Source: Cylindrotheca closterium
Taxonomy: Eukaryota > Bacillariophyta > Bacillariophyceae > Bacillariales > Bacillariaceae
DNA length: 64,000 bases
Assembly (NCBI GenBank): GCA_933822405.4
Contig: CAKOGP040000890.1
Span: forward strand, 392,924-456,923
Reading direction: 5' to 3'
Below the pieces are notes generated by a model. The model was not told the DNA's origin and did not search any database. It worked only from the letters and a program-made list of their open reading frames with translations. Below are positions 11,552-22,064 of this stretch, piece after piece. The first letter of the stretch is position 1, and every line of letters begins with the position of its first letter. A program made the position numbers and the translations under genes.

Positions 11552-13000
11552 ATGTCGCATTTATCAGCTCCGTTTTCCTTCCACTGCACAATCTGCTTTG
11601 AGAGTCTTAATCTCACTAATCGGGCACCTGTAGTTCTTCCATGTGGACACACTTATATTTGTGAAGTGTGTGCAAAACGCCTGGACAAATGCATGGAATG
11701 TAGAGCTCCTCTGACTAGCGCTGTGCTTCCTCCACAAATGCCTCTCCTTGTGGATCCTCCTGGAACAGGGTCTAGGCAGTACCCATCGACTCCACCAAGA
11801 CCGACATCGCTTCCTCGAGCTTCACTTGGAGGTGGGTCAGCCAGTAGGAGGTATCAAGAGTCAAGAGGTCATAGTCGTAGTCCGTACCAACCGCAAAAAC
11901 CTCTGCAACCGGTGCAAAGAGTGGATTTACCGATACCTCGCAATCATGTGTTAATGTGTTTGATAGAAGCAGTGCATGCAGAATCTAGAGAGGATGAAGG
12001 ATATCAGAGTGGTGATGATGATGAGCTGGTCTTGAGGGGAATTAAGGTCATGGGGAGCAGTTCGGGTACTTATATTGTCAGAGAACCAGCAGGACTGAAA
12101 GTGTATCCCTCCAACTCGCCAATCTATCCCAGTGGACCTGAAGAGAACAGTGTGATGACCTTGCAACATGGTCAAATGGTACAGATTCTCCTGTTCGAAA
12201 ATAGGATAGCAACGGTAGCAAGAGGGGGTGGATACATCTTGGTAGACAATAGCTCCCAACTGGTAAAAATTGCTGAGGTTACCGATCCTGCATGCAAGTA
12301 TCAAGCGACAAACAAGGTTCTGTTGACCCAAATTGATGAGCTTGAAGCGAAAGTTCAGTCTCTTCGGAAGCACCAACGAGACGTTGCTCGCAAGCTAGAT
12401 GTTTTGCTCGAAGATACAGCAAACAGTAGTCCATTTGGACCAGTACCTGAGGTTCTTCCTGTCTACGAGATGGAAGAAGAGGATGGTGGTGTCGGAGATG
12501 ATCGCAGAGATGACTCAGGCGGCAGCCTTGCTCGAAAGACCGCATACGCTGATCCAAATGACAGTACCCTAACGGAATCGCACTCCTTTGATCATCCTCG
12601 GTCGGCTCTACATCCAAAAATTGGTGGCACGTCGTCCTTTGGTGAAGAAAGCGCCCGAGAACCTAAAACCAAAGAAATCACACCAAGGAGACGAGACAGG
12701 AGCAAGTCACAGGACCAGGCGACTTGGTCCAGCTTCTGGCCATCCATTTTCGGCTCGTCAGGTTCACCGTCTTCGATCAGGCCGCATATGGAGCCACAAA
12801 ATAGTGACGCCCCGATTGGAATTGGCCAAATGATCACCAATCACGTCGCACCCCCGTCCCCCAGTCGCAATCATCACTCCCGAGTCGACTTTTCTGGTCT
12901 CTCTGGGCATAGCGGACTGGGTAAGACATCAAAATCGAAAAACCAAGGTCGTCGGAATGTGAGAATGTTATCACATCACTCTGGTGCAAGATTTTACTAG
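11552..13000 (+). CDS. RING-finger protein, tandem paralogue 2
   Basis: Single-exon paralogue of the gene ending at 10664, same orientation, 482 aa. The RING spans residues about 11-53 (CTICFESL, then LPCGHTYICEVCAKRL, then CMECRAPL); the central 16 residues are identical to paralogue 1. The shared middle module is recognisable as IPRNHVLMCLIEAV, GTYIVREPAGLKV and GGYILVDNSSQLVK, followed by a coiled coil (about residues 240-285), a disordered Ser/Pro/Arg tail and the terminal pair LSGHSGLG and RNVRMLSHHSG. The intron that splits paralogue 1 after NQLVK is absent at the matching place, so it was lost here or gained there. A ubiquitin-ligase role is a family-level guess only. Confidence 0.84.
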   Translation: MSHLSAPFSFHCTICFESLNLTNRAPVVLPCGHTYICEVCAKRLDKCMECRAPLTSAVLPPQMPLLVDPPGTGSRQYPSTPPRPTSLPRASLGGGSASRRYQESRGHSRSPYQPQKPLQPVQRVDLPIPRNHVLMCLIEAVHAESREDEGYQSGDDDELVLRGIKVMGSSSGTYIVREPAGLKVYPSNSPIYPSGPEENSVMTLQHGQMVQILLFENRIATVARGGGYILVDNSSQLVKIAEVTDPACKYQATNKVLLTQIDELEAKVQSLRKHQRDVARKLDVLLEDTANSSPFGPVPEVLPVYEMEEEDGGVGDDRRDDSGGSLARKTAYADPNDSTLTESHSFDHPRSALHPKIGGTSSFGEESAREPKTKEITPRRRDRSKSQDQATWSSFWPSIFGSSGSPSSIRPHMEPQNSDAPIGIGQMITNHVAPPSPSRNHHSRVDFSGLSGHSGLGKTSKSKNQGRRNVRMLSHHSGARFY

Positions 13001-13132
13001 CCGTATGTACCGTCGCAACTCCTTTTTTGTGAAATAGTCATTTATAGATACATCATTTATCAACAAGTACAAGATCTGTCTACTTTTGAGATTTTGAATT
13101 GCAAAGCTTTGGAACTATTTTTAAAAGTGCAT

Positions 13133-14328
13133 CTAGTTTTTCCTGTTCTTCAAGGCACGTGCTCCTTTCTGGTTCTTTACCCTTTCAATCTCCTCTGTAG
13201 TTGGAAGTTGCGTCAGCTGGTCATATGCAAGTCCTCCAACCGTAAAAGTTTTTGCTACCCAAAGCAATGCAGGTTGGCCTCTCTCTCCTGCTTTAAATAC
13301 AGCAAGAATAGCAAAAATCGCATTGATTGCATAGACGGTTCCCAACCCTAAAGAAAATGATGTCAGATCCAAATCACATGATATTGTCTACTGTTTTCGC
13401 ATATTGGCCTTACCTCCTTGTAGTGCACCACGGATAGCCGAAGGTAAATTTGTCAATGGAAATCCAGGGTATTCAACAAACGCCATCAACACAATGACTA
13501 ATGCTCCGATTGTGTGACCAACTTGGAGCGGACCAGTTGGGATTCCAAGAAATGGTTTGGCACGTTCACCAAGAAGTGCACTGACAGTGCCATATTCTTC
13601 TTCTTCAAAGAAAGAGTCGTCAGCGTCGGCATACGGATCCTGTTCGAGGAGCTGCATAACAAATTATCACATCCAAGTTGAGGCATACCGGTATACTGAC
13701 TCAGTGTAAAAAAAACGACAACAGAAACATACCTTGGCAAAAGCTTTCTTATCTTTTCTATTGATCTTGACTTGAGTTTGCTTCTCTTCTTCTTCTGCCT
13801 TTGCCATCTGTTCCATTGCTTTCTTTTGAAGCGCTTGCTTGATATCAGGCAGCGGAAGAGATTCCTCCGAGTCTGGTTGTGGTACAGCTTCTTCTACAGT
13901 TGGATCTATGGACGGTTTTAGCAAACGGGTCAACACCACGATAACCTCATTGTGTCAAACTCACCTGAGCCTTCAAACTTAAAATTCGCTATATCTGCAA
14001 GTATGTCAACATCTACATCTTCGGGGTCAATGTCCTCCGCACTTTCAAAAGTTTGTTCCACGGATGGTGTTGCAGCTGATATTGGTGGTGAGGAGACCTC
14101 TGGAGACACTGCCTGCTCAGGCTCTGGAGCTGCCGTACTAGGCGGTTCCTTTCTTCTTCTTCTCTTTTTCTTGCCAGCAGCCATCAGGGCCACAGTTTCT
14201 TGGTGGAAGGGGAAACATCTGGATGATGGAAAACTCGACAATGGCCCAAGTTGAGTTGAAAAACCATCAACAAGCACTGTGAGCCAAAGGAGTGATAAAG
14301 CCACAAGCTCGAAGCTTTTTCTGTTCAT
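13133..14328 (-). CDS. Plastid-type membrane protein of unknown function
   Basis: Four exons on the minus strand, 14328-13965, 13905-13733, 13651-13414 and 13347-13133, with consistent GT-AG junctions and phase; 329 aa. The N-terminus is a signal peptide (SFELVALSLLWLTVLVDGFST) with Phe right after the expected cleavage, consistent with import into the complex plastid. Next come a basic patch (GKKKRRRRK), an acidic low-complexity region, a Lys/Glu-rich helix with probable coiled-coil character, and at about residues 205-300 two hydrophobic segments: VGHTIGALVIVLMAFVEYPG and VYAINAIFAILAVFKAG. The C-terminal half looks conserved and membrane-embedded, so a thylakoid or envelope protein is likely. 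I do not recognise the family. It converges on the RING pair and is followed upstream by V-ATPase B. Confidence 0.75.
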
Positions 14329-14565
14329 TGCTATCTAAACACTTTGGTCACTGGGTAGGTCCTATCGGTTAAGCCCTTGCAAACAAGAAGAGTCCTATTA
14401 AGCCAAAGAGATATGAGAAATGATGTGATCGGCCGCTATTGCTTCAAGATTCAACTACAACTGGTACGTCATGCGTCAATGAGAGTCAAAGTGGTCAGAA
14501 TTAGGCAAAATGGGCTTTTATTTTTATATAAAATAATGCTTTGGAAAAGTAGAGTTCCTTCATCT

Positions 14566-16220
14566 CTAAGCAGACCCATCAGCCTTGTTCACTGCCTCAG
14601 CAGCCTCACGGCGACGAGCATAGAACTGATCAAGGGTCTTCTTGGGGATCTTCTTGAGCAATTCCTTGGGGAATGCACGGAGAATGCTCCAAGCCAAGTC
14701 AAGAGACTCGAAAATGGTACGTGCTTGGTATGGCCCTTGCGCAATGAACTTTCCTTCGAAGCGCTCCAAGAAGCTGAGGTACAAGTGATCTTCCATCGAA
14801 AGGGCTTCTTCTCCAACAACAGCCTTCATGGCCATGACATCCTTACCCATGGCATAAGATGCATAAAGCTGGTTAGAAACAGATCCGTGATCTGATCTAG
14901 TCATACCTTCACCAATAGCGGACTTCATCAAACGAGAAAGCGATGGCAACACATTGATCGGAGGGAAGATACCCTTTGTGTGCAATTGACGATCCAAGTA
15001 AATTTGCCCCTCCGTAATGTACCCTGTAAGATCTGGGATAGGATGCGTAATATCATCGTTAGGCATCGTAAGGATAGGAAGCTGAGTAATGGAGCCATTG
15101 CGTCCAACCACACGCCCGGCGCGTTCGTAGATTGTGGAAAGATCCGTGTACATGTAACCCGGGTAACCACGACGTCCAGGAACTTCTTCACGAGCAGCAG
15201 ACACCTCACGAAGGGCGTCAGCATACGACGACATATCTGTAAGGATGACAAGAACGTGCAAATCACGTTCGTACGCAAGGTATTCTGCGGTGGTAAGAGC
15301 CAAACGGGGAGTAATGATACGTTCGATAGTAGGATCATTGGCAAGATTCAGGAAAAGAGCTGTACGCTGCATCGCACCACTCTCCTCGAAATCGGAACGG
15401 AAGAAACGAGCAGTTTCCATGTTCACACCCATGGCACCGAAAACAATGGCGAAGTTCTCTTCGTGACTATCCATTGTATCCTTTTGTTGAACCAGAGATG
15501 CTTGTCTTGCAATTTGCGCAGCAACTTCATTGTGTGGAAGACCGGCAGCAGAGAAAATAGGAATCTTTTGTCCACGAGCAATAGAGTTCATCACATCAAT
15601 GGCGGAAATACCGGTTTGGATCATGGCCTTAGGGTAATCACGAGAAGAAGGGTTGATAGGTTGTCCATTGATATCCAAGTAGGCTTCAGCCAAAACCTTT
15701 GGTGCCGAATCAATAACCTTTCCAGATCCGTTGAAGGATCGACCAAGCATCTCTTCGGAAACACCCATCTTAAGGACATCGCCAGTGAATTCACACCGGG
15801 TCTTTCTGTTATCAATTCCAGCAGTTCCCTCGAAAACTTGGACAACAGCACGGTTACCGGCAACTTCCAGAACTTGTCCCGAGCGTGTTGTTCCGTCACG
15901 AAGAGTCAAGTTGACAATCTCGGCATACTTGGGAAGTTTTACATTATCCAAGAGAACCAAAGGACCATTGACACCAGCGATCGTTCTGCGCAAGAAAAAC
16001 AATTCGTTTAGTATTCCAGGTTTTGTGAAAATGTAACGCAAGACTAGAAAAAGATCGGATTTCTCCGATCGTGGATATCCAAGGAAGGAAACAGTCGATC
16101 TATAAAACCTTTTGGTCAAAAGGTAACTCACCGGTACTCTAGACGTGGTACAGTGGCATAGTCCTTGACCACAGCAAGAGGGTCGATTCTTTGACGTTCA
16201 GGTGCTTCTGCGTGCGCCAT
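14566..16220 (-). CDS. VMA2: V-type H+-ATPase subunit B
   Basis: Non-catalytic nucleotide-binding subunit of the V1 sector of the vacuolar proton pump. Exons 16220-16132 and 15985-14566 (146-nt intron) give 502 aa, normal for the family. VPRLEYR continues across the splice into [12 protein letters not shown], as expected for V-ATPase B. Diagnostic segments include [53 protein letters not shown] and [20 protein letters not shown]. As in all B subunits, the P-loop is degenerate. The start at 16220 gives [11 protein letters not shown]; an in-frame ATG at 16343 would add 41 residues of unconserved sequence and is less likely. A long open frame on the opposite strand is an antisense shadow. Confidence 0.96.
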
Positions 16221-16469
16221 GGTGCTGGTTTGCGATGATGAATCTATTGCTGCCGTCGCAGAAAAAGGAGAAAGCCAGAAGGCGGATAAACGAGACGTTA
16301 CCGAACTTCGGGAATCGCCTACAGGCTGTACGTTCACGTACAAAGTGACGGTCGGTCACTCGCCGATGCTGTAATACTGAAATACAGACGGCAGTACACG
16401 TGTACAGACCAAATAACAGTCGCAGCAGTCAAAAATTTAAATCTACAGTACAGTACAAATATTTGAAAA

Positions 16470-17849
16470 ATGACGATACCCAGAAAAAATCAGCCATGGA
16501 CGATGGTCAATCGATTGCATCCGTTCACTCGTCACAAGGATCGAAAGAACATTGCTGTCCTTCTATTCACTTCAACTTTGTGCGCGATACCTCAGATTTT
16601 CGGAGCCTTGCGAATAAATCACTACTTGTTCCAACATGGCATCGATGAGATTCTGGCACTCCCACCACCAACAACATCAAAGCTTGTATCCACAGAACAT
16701 GACAAACAATCTAATGATCGATCCGCCTTTCCTCCAATAACTCGAAGACATATCAATGAGACATTTGGCGCATGTCTAATGCTCAAAGAAGACAACGAAT
16801 TGCTGTATGAATGGCTGGCATATCATTACACGATACTTCCGCTGCGATACGTCTTTGTGGCTTCTGACGTTGGCAACCTGCAAGATCCAGAAGCGGTTCT
16901 CGCGAGGTGGAAGACTGCCAATACTGACCTTGAGTACTGGGTTCAAAATGCGTCTGATTTTGCTCATCGGCATGGTCACGAATATGGCACGGCAAACAGC
17001 ATCAAAGATGTTCATCATGCTTTTGTGAACCGTAAGTGTTCGAAACTCGTTCGTCTGAACTTTTTGCTTTGCCGCCATGTTAATAATACTCATCTCTATA
17101 ACCTAGGACAACGGGCATTCATAACAACTTGTACAGAGTTTTTGAAATCGAATGGGCTTCAGTGGATTACATACTTTGATTCCGACGAGTTCTTGGTCAT
17201 CAATTATCTCAAGCCGGAGGAACAGACCGATACAACAATAGGAAACGCAGAAAAGATGGAGCTTCGAAGACTCTTACCCGGCATACAGACCAACACGACT
17301 GTACTGGAAACAATGAGTGATCTTGAGACAACACACAACTTGAGCAACTGTCAAACTTTGCCACGCGTCCTCGTTGGAGCATTGGAGAACTTTACATGTC
17401 CTGACGCTCCATCAAGGGAAAGCATAGAATCAAAAGGCATTCCATATGATTGGATGAGTTCCCTTCGGTTTCATCAGCATGCTGAAAAGGGTGACTTTGC
17501 CATGTCCAAATATGGCAAGGTTATGATGAAGGTGTCCGAGTTTTCGGAAGACACCATTGCAAAAGTTCCGAGCAACATTCATCGGCCTTACAAAGAAGAA
17601 TGTGGTCGTGCATTTACCCTCTTTCCCGATGCTTTATTTTATCTTAATCACTATATTGGGAGCTGGGAACGATACAGTGCGCGAGAGGATGGCAGACGAA
17701 ACAGGCAAGAGTGGGAAAAACGTGCCTACATGACAGCTGGCACATCGTGCAAAGATGAAGTCTTTCAATGGTTTTACCGCTTCGAACATCTTGTCGGAGT
17801 AGAGCGAGCGGCTTATCTTCTTGGGGGTAACCATACCATCGGGGAGTGA
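16470..17849 (+). CDS. Type II membrane glycosyltransferase, DUF23/GT92-like
   Basis: The preferred model has exons 16470-17031 and 17107-17849 (75-nt intron), 434 aa. The 75-nt intron is a multiple of three and open, so retained reading would give 459 aa; splicing joins HHAFVNR directly to QRAFITTC, which fits the family better. A hydrophobic anchor at about residues 25-50 (NIAVLLFTSTLCAIPQIFGA) suggests a Golgi type II topology. ACLMLKEDNELLYEWLAYHY is the usual opening of GT92/PF13704-type transferases (acceptance of a nucleotide sugar in a GT-A fold), and WITYFDSDEFL supplies the DxD metal motif. A late HH pair-rich segment (RFHQHAEKGDF) precedes the C-terminal part. Sugar donor and acceptor cannot be read from the sequence. 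It diverges from V-ATPase B. Confidence 0.75.
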   Translation: MTIPRKNQPWTMVNRLHPFTRHKDRKNIAVLLFTSTLCAIPQIFGALRINHYLFQHGIDEILALPPPTTSKLVSTEHDKQSNDRSAFPPITRRHINETFGACLMLKEDNELLYEWLAYHYTILPLRYVFVASDVGNLQDPEAVLARWKTANTDLEYWVQNASDFAHRHGHEYGTANSIKDVHHAFVNRKCSKLVRLNFLLCRHVNNTHLYNLGQRAFITTCTEFLKSNGLQWITYFDSDEFLVINYLKPEEQTDTTIGNAEKMELRRLLPGIQTNTTVLETMSDLETTHNLSNCQTLPRVLVGALENFTCPDAPSRESIESKGIPYDWMSSLRFHQHAEKGDFAMSKYGKVMMKVSEFSEDTIAKVPSNIHRPYKEECGRAFTLFPDALFYLNHYIGSWERYSAREDGRRNRQEWEKRAYMTAGTSCKDEVFQWFYRFEHLVGVERAAYLLGGNHTIGE

Positions 17850-18061
17850 GTCTTTGTAGAGTGGCCCTGTTGTTGAAAAAATATTCACCAATGGTGCACC
17901 TTGTGGAGCGTTAGCAAGAGGACTGTCGCGAGAATAGCACACTGCCAATGAACCAAATAATGCAATTTAATCAAATCTGAGATCTACGTTTCTATGTTGC
18001 AGTATCAGCAAAAGTATGACTATTGCATGTAACAAACAATAGGTTGATTAATGTTGGGCCG

Positions 18062-18339
18062 TCATGAAAGTTGCATACTGTCTTCAGAGGAAGACACTTG
18101 CATGCTTTCATCAGCTGAGGATAGGCTAACGTTTGACACAGAATTTTGTCGGTCAAGTGTTGAGGCGGTGATCACGACCCCTTGTTCCCAGAAAGCATCA
18201 GTGTTGCTAGAAACAAACTGAAAGTCGTCATCAAGGAAGCTTTGGGCCTCACAGGACGAAATGGAAAAATCGTCGCAGTCTTGAATGATTTGTTCCGGAT
18301 TGAATGGAATCAAGTGGACAGTTGCTGTTTGAGCAGTAG
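18062..18339 (-). CDS. 3' end of an unknown gene, interrupted by assembly gap
   Basis: An open frame of at least 92 codons runs out of the N gap on the minus strand and stops at 18062, so its start lies in or beyond the gap. The visible residues are acidic and Ser/Asp-rich (CDDFSISSCEAQSFLDDDF, SSADESMQVSSSEDSMQ) with scattered aromatic residues. This is the composition of a transcriptional activation or other disordered tail. No domain is visible. On the far side of the gap I see no convincing continuation. It could be non-coding; the call rests on uninterrupted length and biased composition. Confidence 0.4.
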
Positions 18340-18792
18340 NNNNNNNNNNNNNNNNNNNNNNNNNNNNNNNNNNNNNNNNNNNNNNNNNNNNNNNNNNNNN
18401 NNNNNNNNNNNNNNNNNNNNNNNNNNNNNNNNNNNNNNNNNNNNNNNNNNNNNNNNNNNNNNNNNNNNNNNNNNNNNNNNNNNNNNNNNNNNNNNNNNNN
18501 NNNNNNNNNNNNNNNNNNNNNNNNNNNNNNNNNNNNNNNNNNNNNNNNNNNNNNNNNNNNNNNNNNNNNNNNNNNNNNNNNNNNNNNNNNNNNNNNNNNN
18601 NNNNNNNNNNNNNNNNNNNNNNNNNNNNNNNNNNNNNNNNNNNNNNNNNNNNNNNNNNNNNNNNNNNNNNNNNNNNNNNNNNNNNNNNNNNNNNNNNNNN
18701 NNNNNNNNNNNNNNNNNNNNNNNNNNNNNNNNNNNNNNNNNNNNNNNNNNNNNNNNNNNNNNNNNNNNNNNNNNNNNNNNNNNNNNNNNNNN
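18340..18792. other. Assembly gap (run of N)
   Basis: 453 undetermined bases. Open frames that translate through it are artefacts. The gap probably hides the upstream part of the minus-strand gene ending at 18062. Confidence 1.
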
Positions 18793-19664
18793 GTATCCGT
18801 GCGTATACCGTACTTTTCCTGCTGTACTACGGTTTTTTTTTCGCCAACGACAAAAACTTGAAAGCATTGGCCGTTGGAGCAAGGATGGTTGGAGATGATG
18901 TGTACTTCAATCGTTTTGTGAAACAGCAATACCGGCCGAGACGGACAGCATTAATCTGGCTCCTCCAGGCCCCTTTTTCTACTCCAGCTTGCCCTTTATT
19001 CAATAGTAATGGATTGATTTCATCACCCTTTTAGTGGTTCGTGCTTCCGAACTTTTAAGAGTCCGCCTTTGCAGTAAAGCCAAAGGTGGGTCTCTTCATG
19101 AGCTAGTCTAAATGCACTACACTATTGTAGATGAATCGAGAGACGAAGCCGGGGAAGTCCAATAGCCATACTGCGCATCAACTTTTGTATCATCGCAATG
19201 TTATTGTGTGCGTGTGTTCTGTCGCAAAGTTACCGATACTACTTCACTAGTAGTATTGCAATTTCCACGATGATAGCACCTTGTCGTCTGACTTCAGTAC
19301 AGAAAGCTGGCATACTGAATATTACAGTCAAGAGTAGGATCGCAACAGATTCGCAATAGAACAAAATCCAAATTAAGCCTACTTCTTCGTTGAATATTGT
19401 ATGCAATGCTTTCATTCGCTAGAAATTTGATTCACTACTGTAGGAAATGGATCCAGATTGGCCCAATCATTTTTTTGGATCCAAAGACCGTGTATCAAAG
19501 CTTGATCTCAAAGTATACTGTAGGCCTAAGTGCAGCTGCGGTTTGTATCAGCAACTGTCGTAGCGTGGTGGGCGACCTCCGTTCGTCTATTAAAAGGCTG
19601 GAGTGTTTCTCAGCTCGTCTCCTGAGCTGTTGTTAGAATCAAATAACACAACCAAACCAAATGG
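18793..19664. other. Region without recognisable gene
   Basis: The sequence has stops in all frames at short spacing and no conserved protein. A weak hairpin (CCTTTG / CAAAGG around 19065-19086) is the only structure I noticed. Confidence 0.5.
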
Positions 19665-20504
19665 CTATAACTCCTTTTTGTGAGTTGTTTCCACCGATGA
19701 ATTGACGAAAACGGAAAGGAAGTATGTCCAAATACCAGTGACAAACAGCACTAGAAGCGAAGAATAGAACTCTCCCTTGCCTTTTTCAGACACGGCCGCC
19801 ACCTCGTATCCTAGGTACTTCCAGTTTTTAGCTACGATGTCATCTGCGAGCTTGTTGAAATCGTTTTCATCAAGGTACTCGGTCAGCACGGCTCCAAGTA
19901 TGATTGCGGTCACACCAATGGGAGTATTGCTCAGTAATGATGGCAAATATCTCTCTGGCCATCCAAATACAAGTATTGAAAGGAAGGCGTGTGACACCGG
20001 TATGAAGAAAAGATATGTAATCGAGTAGATTGTTGATGACGGAGCCATCTCACTGAATCGAACCACTGCTTCATTGTACGCCACCATAAACAGTACATTC
20101 GAAATAAAGCCGTTCAATCCAAACCGTACATGCAATGGTATGCGATGCAAAATTCTTTTTATTCGATCGGAACAACCAGAAGCATAACGAGTTAGAACTC
20201 TGAATGAAATATGCAGGCGTGGATGAGTATCGCTTTCTTCAACTTACGGGTGCAACAGTCGTGGAGGTTGTTTCTTGTGTTTTTGAAGGTCGTGAATCTT
20301 CATCGGAGGTCGATATGATCCACTTTTGGGAGGTTCAGGTAATCCCACATGATGCGCAGCGGCCTTTATTCGAAGATTGTCGTTGGAATTGACTCTTTTC
20401 ATTCCGGCAAATTCATTGTTGACCTCTTCTTCAAGATTCCGTCGCTGGAGGGCTTCCTCGTCATAAACAATCATTTTCGGTTCTGAATTGGAAGGCATGC
20501 CCAT
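19665..20504 (-). CDS. Small polytopic membrane protein, possibly GtrA-like
   Basis: Exons 20504-20248 and 20199-19665 (48-nt intron, the shortest in the window) give 263 aa. The start at 20504 is fixed by an in-frame TAG just upstream. The N-terminal ~90 residues are hydrophilic, with PKSGSYRPPMKIHDLQKHKK near the splice. The rest has about four hydrophobic segments: FGLNGFISNVLFMVAYNEAV, STIYSITYLFFIPVSHAFL, IGVTAIILGAVLTEYL and SLLVLFVTGIWTYFLSVFV. The RFGLNGFISN opening and four-helix size recall GtrA-type proteins, which in bacteria act with lipid-linked sugar transfer, but this is a weak resemblance. No signal peptide precedes the soluble part. Confidence 0.65.
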
Positions 20505-20951
20505 TCGCTGCAACTATTTTCAAATAGTAATAGACTTTTTTCTCGAATCGAATACCTTTCTGAACTGACAGGTGGAGGGCTTTCGTTGCATAGATGACGA
20601 ATGAATATCGGTAAAGTACAGTATCGTAGTGTGACGGTTTGTCGTTGCTCTGTGTGTCAAACCAAGAAGGAGGAAGAGAGGATGTCAATCATCTCTCCCT
20701 TTTTCCTTTGAAGGATGCGAGTTCCCCCAAAATGAAAAATAGAGAGATTGAATGATTGATTCATTCGATTCTCCCCCTTCGCAGGAAACAAGCCACCCAT
20801 CGTGAAATGATACGGAGGAAGTAGTACATTGTGTACGCTATTCGTGCATCATGAACTAAGTAAGCCGGTAAAATTCGCACGCCCTTTGGTTGCTCGATGA
20901 AGCAAATCTCGATACCACCGAAGCCTATTCTACCAAAAAACACTCGACAAA
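20505..20951. other. Divergent intergenic region membrane protein / RPL27
   Basis: Promoter region for the eL27 gene and its minus-strand neighbour. Short open frames here are not conserved and are not called. Confidence 0.5.
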
Positions 20952-21597
20952 ATGGCCGTCATCAGTGAGTCTATGAAACATGACAGGATGGTGTCTACGT
21001 AGTGGATGACATCTCCGTAGTGGATGGCGACTGTTCGGTTGGACCATCTTTGGATTTTCTCTGAGATTGAAATATGACAACCTGTCCGAATGGCATCCAC
21101 GAAAAGCATTAAATCCAACCGTAGTTTCTTCCAAGCGTTTACTCACACGTTTCTCCTTTGAATAATCTGTAGAGTCTGGAAAAGTTGTTATTGTCCTTGC
21201 CGGAAGACACGCAGGAAAGAAGGCTGTTGTAGTCAAGACATTCGATGAGGGAAACAGTGACAAGAAATTCTCCCACTGCCTTGTTGCTGGACTTGCTCGA
21301 GGACCACGAAAGGTCACTCGCTCCATGAGCAAGAAGAAGGTTGAAAAGCGAACTAAGACAATGAAGCCATTCGTTAAGTACATCAATGTCCGTCACATCT
21401 TCCCCACCCGTTATGTTGTAGACCTCGACCTTAAGAAGGCCGTTGATGAAGCCGACTTGGTGGATGCTGAGCGCAAGGTTGATGTTAAGAAGAATTTGAA
21501 GAAGCTTTTCCACGAGAGATACCTGAACCAAAAGGATATCACAAGCGAAAAGAAGGCACAAGGCAGCAACTACTTCTTCCAAAAACTAAGATTCTAA
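20952..21597 (+). CDS. RPL27: 60S ribosomal protein eL27
   Basis: Cytosolic large-subunit ribosomal protein. The first coding exon is only 13 nt (20952-20964, MAVI plus one base), followed by a 208-nt intron and exon 21173-21597; 145 aa. The splice yields MAVIKSGKVVIVLAGRHAGK, which matches the KOW-containing N-terminus of eL27. The middle has KFSHCLVAGLARGPRKVT, HIFPTRYVVDLDL follows, and the protein ends in FFQKLRF, the hallmark eL27 terminus. Without the tiny exon the reading lacks a proper start, so automated predictions are likely to truncate it. A large first intron close to the start codon is common in ribosomal protein genes and may carry regulatory elements. Confidence 0.95.
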
Positions 21598-22064
21598 GTT
21601 CTGAAATTATAATTATCTTCGATGTGAAATGAAAGTGTTGGCAATTTTCTTCTTTCCGCAGTGATGGTAACGGTCAGACGAAATGATATGCCATCGTTGG
21701 CATCACCGTTTCACGAGAACGGAGAATGACATCCCTGGTATATCAGTAGAGTATCTCAAAAAAGTGGTTTTCCTTGTTCTTCTTTGGAAAGATAACGAGG
21801 AATGAATCAGGAGTTTAGGAATCCTTGCGATCGCTGCTGTGGTCTAATATTGTATGTATGTTGCATCGTATGAATGAAGAGCCCACTACCTCTGTTTGAG
21901 GTGGGTTGTGTTTTTATCATCTACCTCCAATGAACAAATAGTTTCGGAACACTTTGTTAAAATGAGCATGAAACCGACATGCGCCGAGCTTGTGACAATG
22001 GTAAACGCGATCACCTCCAACTAAAAATGAGTTACCTTCAATACCATACGGGCATCAGAGAGTC
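21598..22064. other. Convergent 3' intergenic region
   Basis: 3' flanks of RPL27 and of the thylakoid preprotein gene. Nothing else is recognisable. Confidence 0.5.

Noticed and set aside
11385..11633. 82-codon ORF overlapping the start of RING paralogue 2
   Set aside because: Different frame from the RING protein, no features; likely leader sequence.
14980..16011. 343-codon frame antisense to V-ATPase subunit B
   Set aside because: It is a mirror of a highly conserved gene with biased codons; no domain, signal or homology is visible.
18182..18929. Long frames translating through the N gap on both strands
   Set aside because: They consist mostly of undetermined residues; the flanking parts show no continuous domain.
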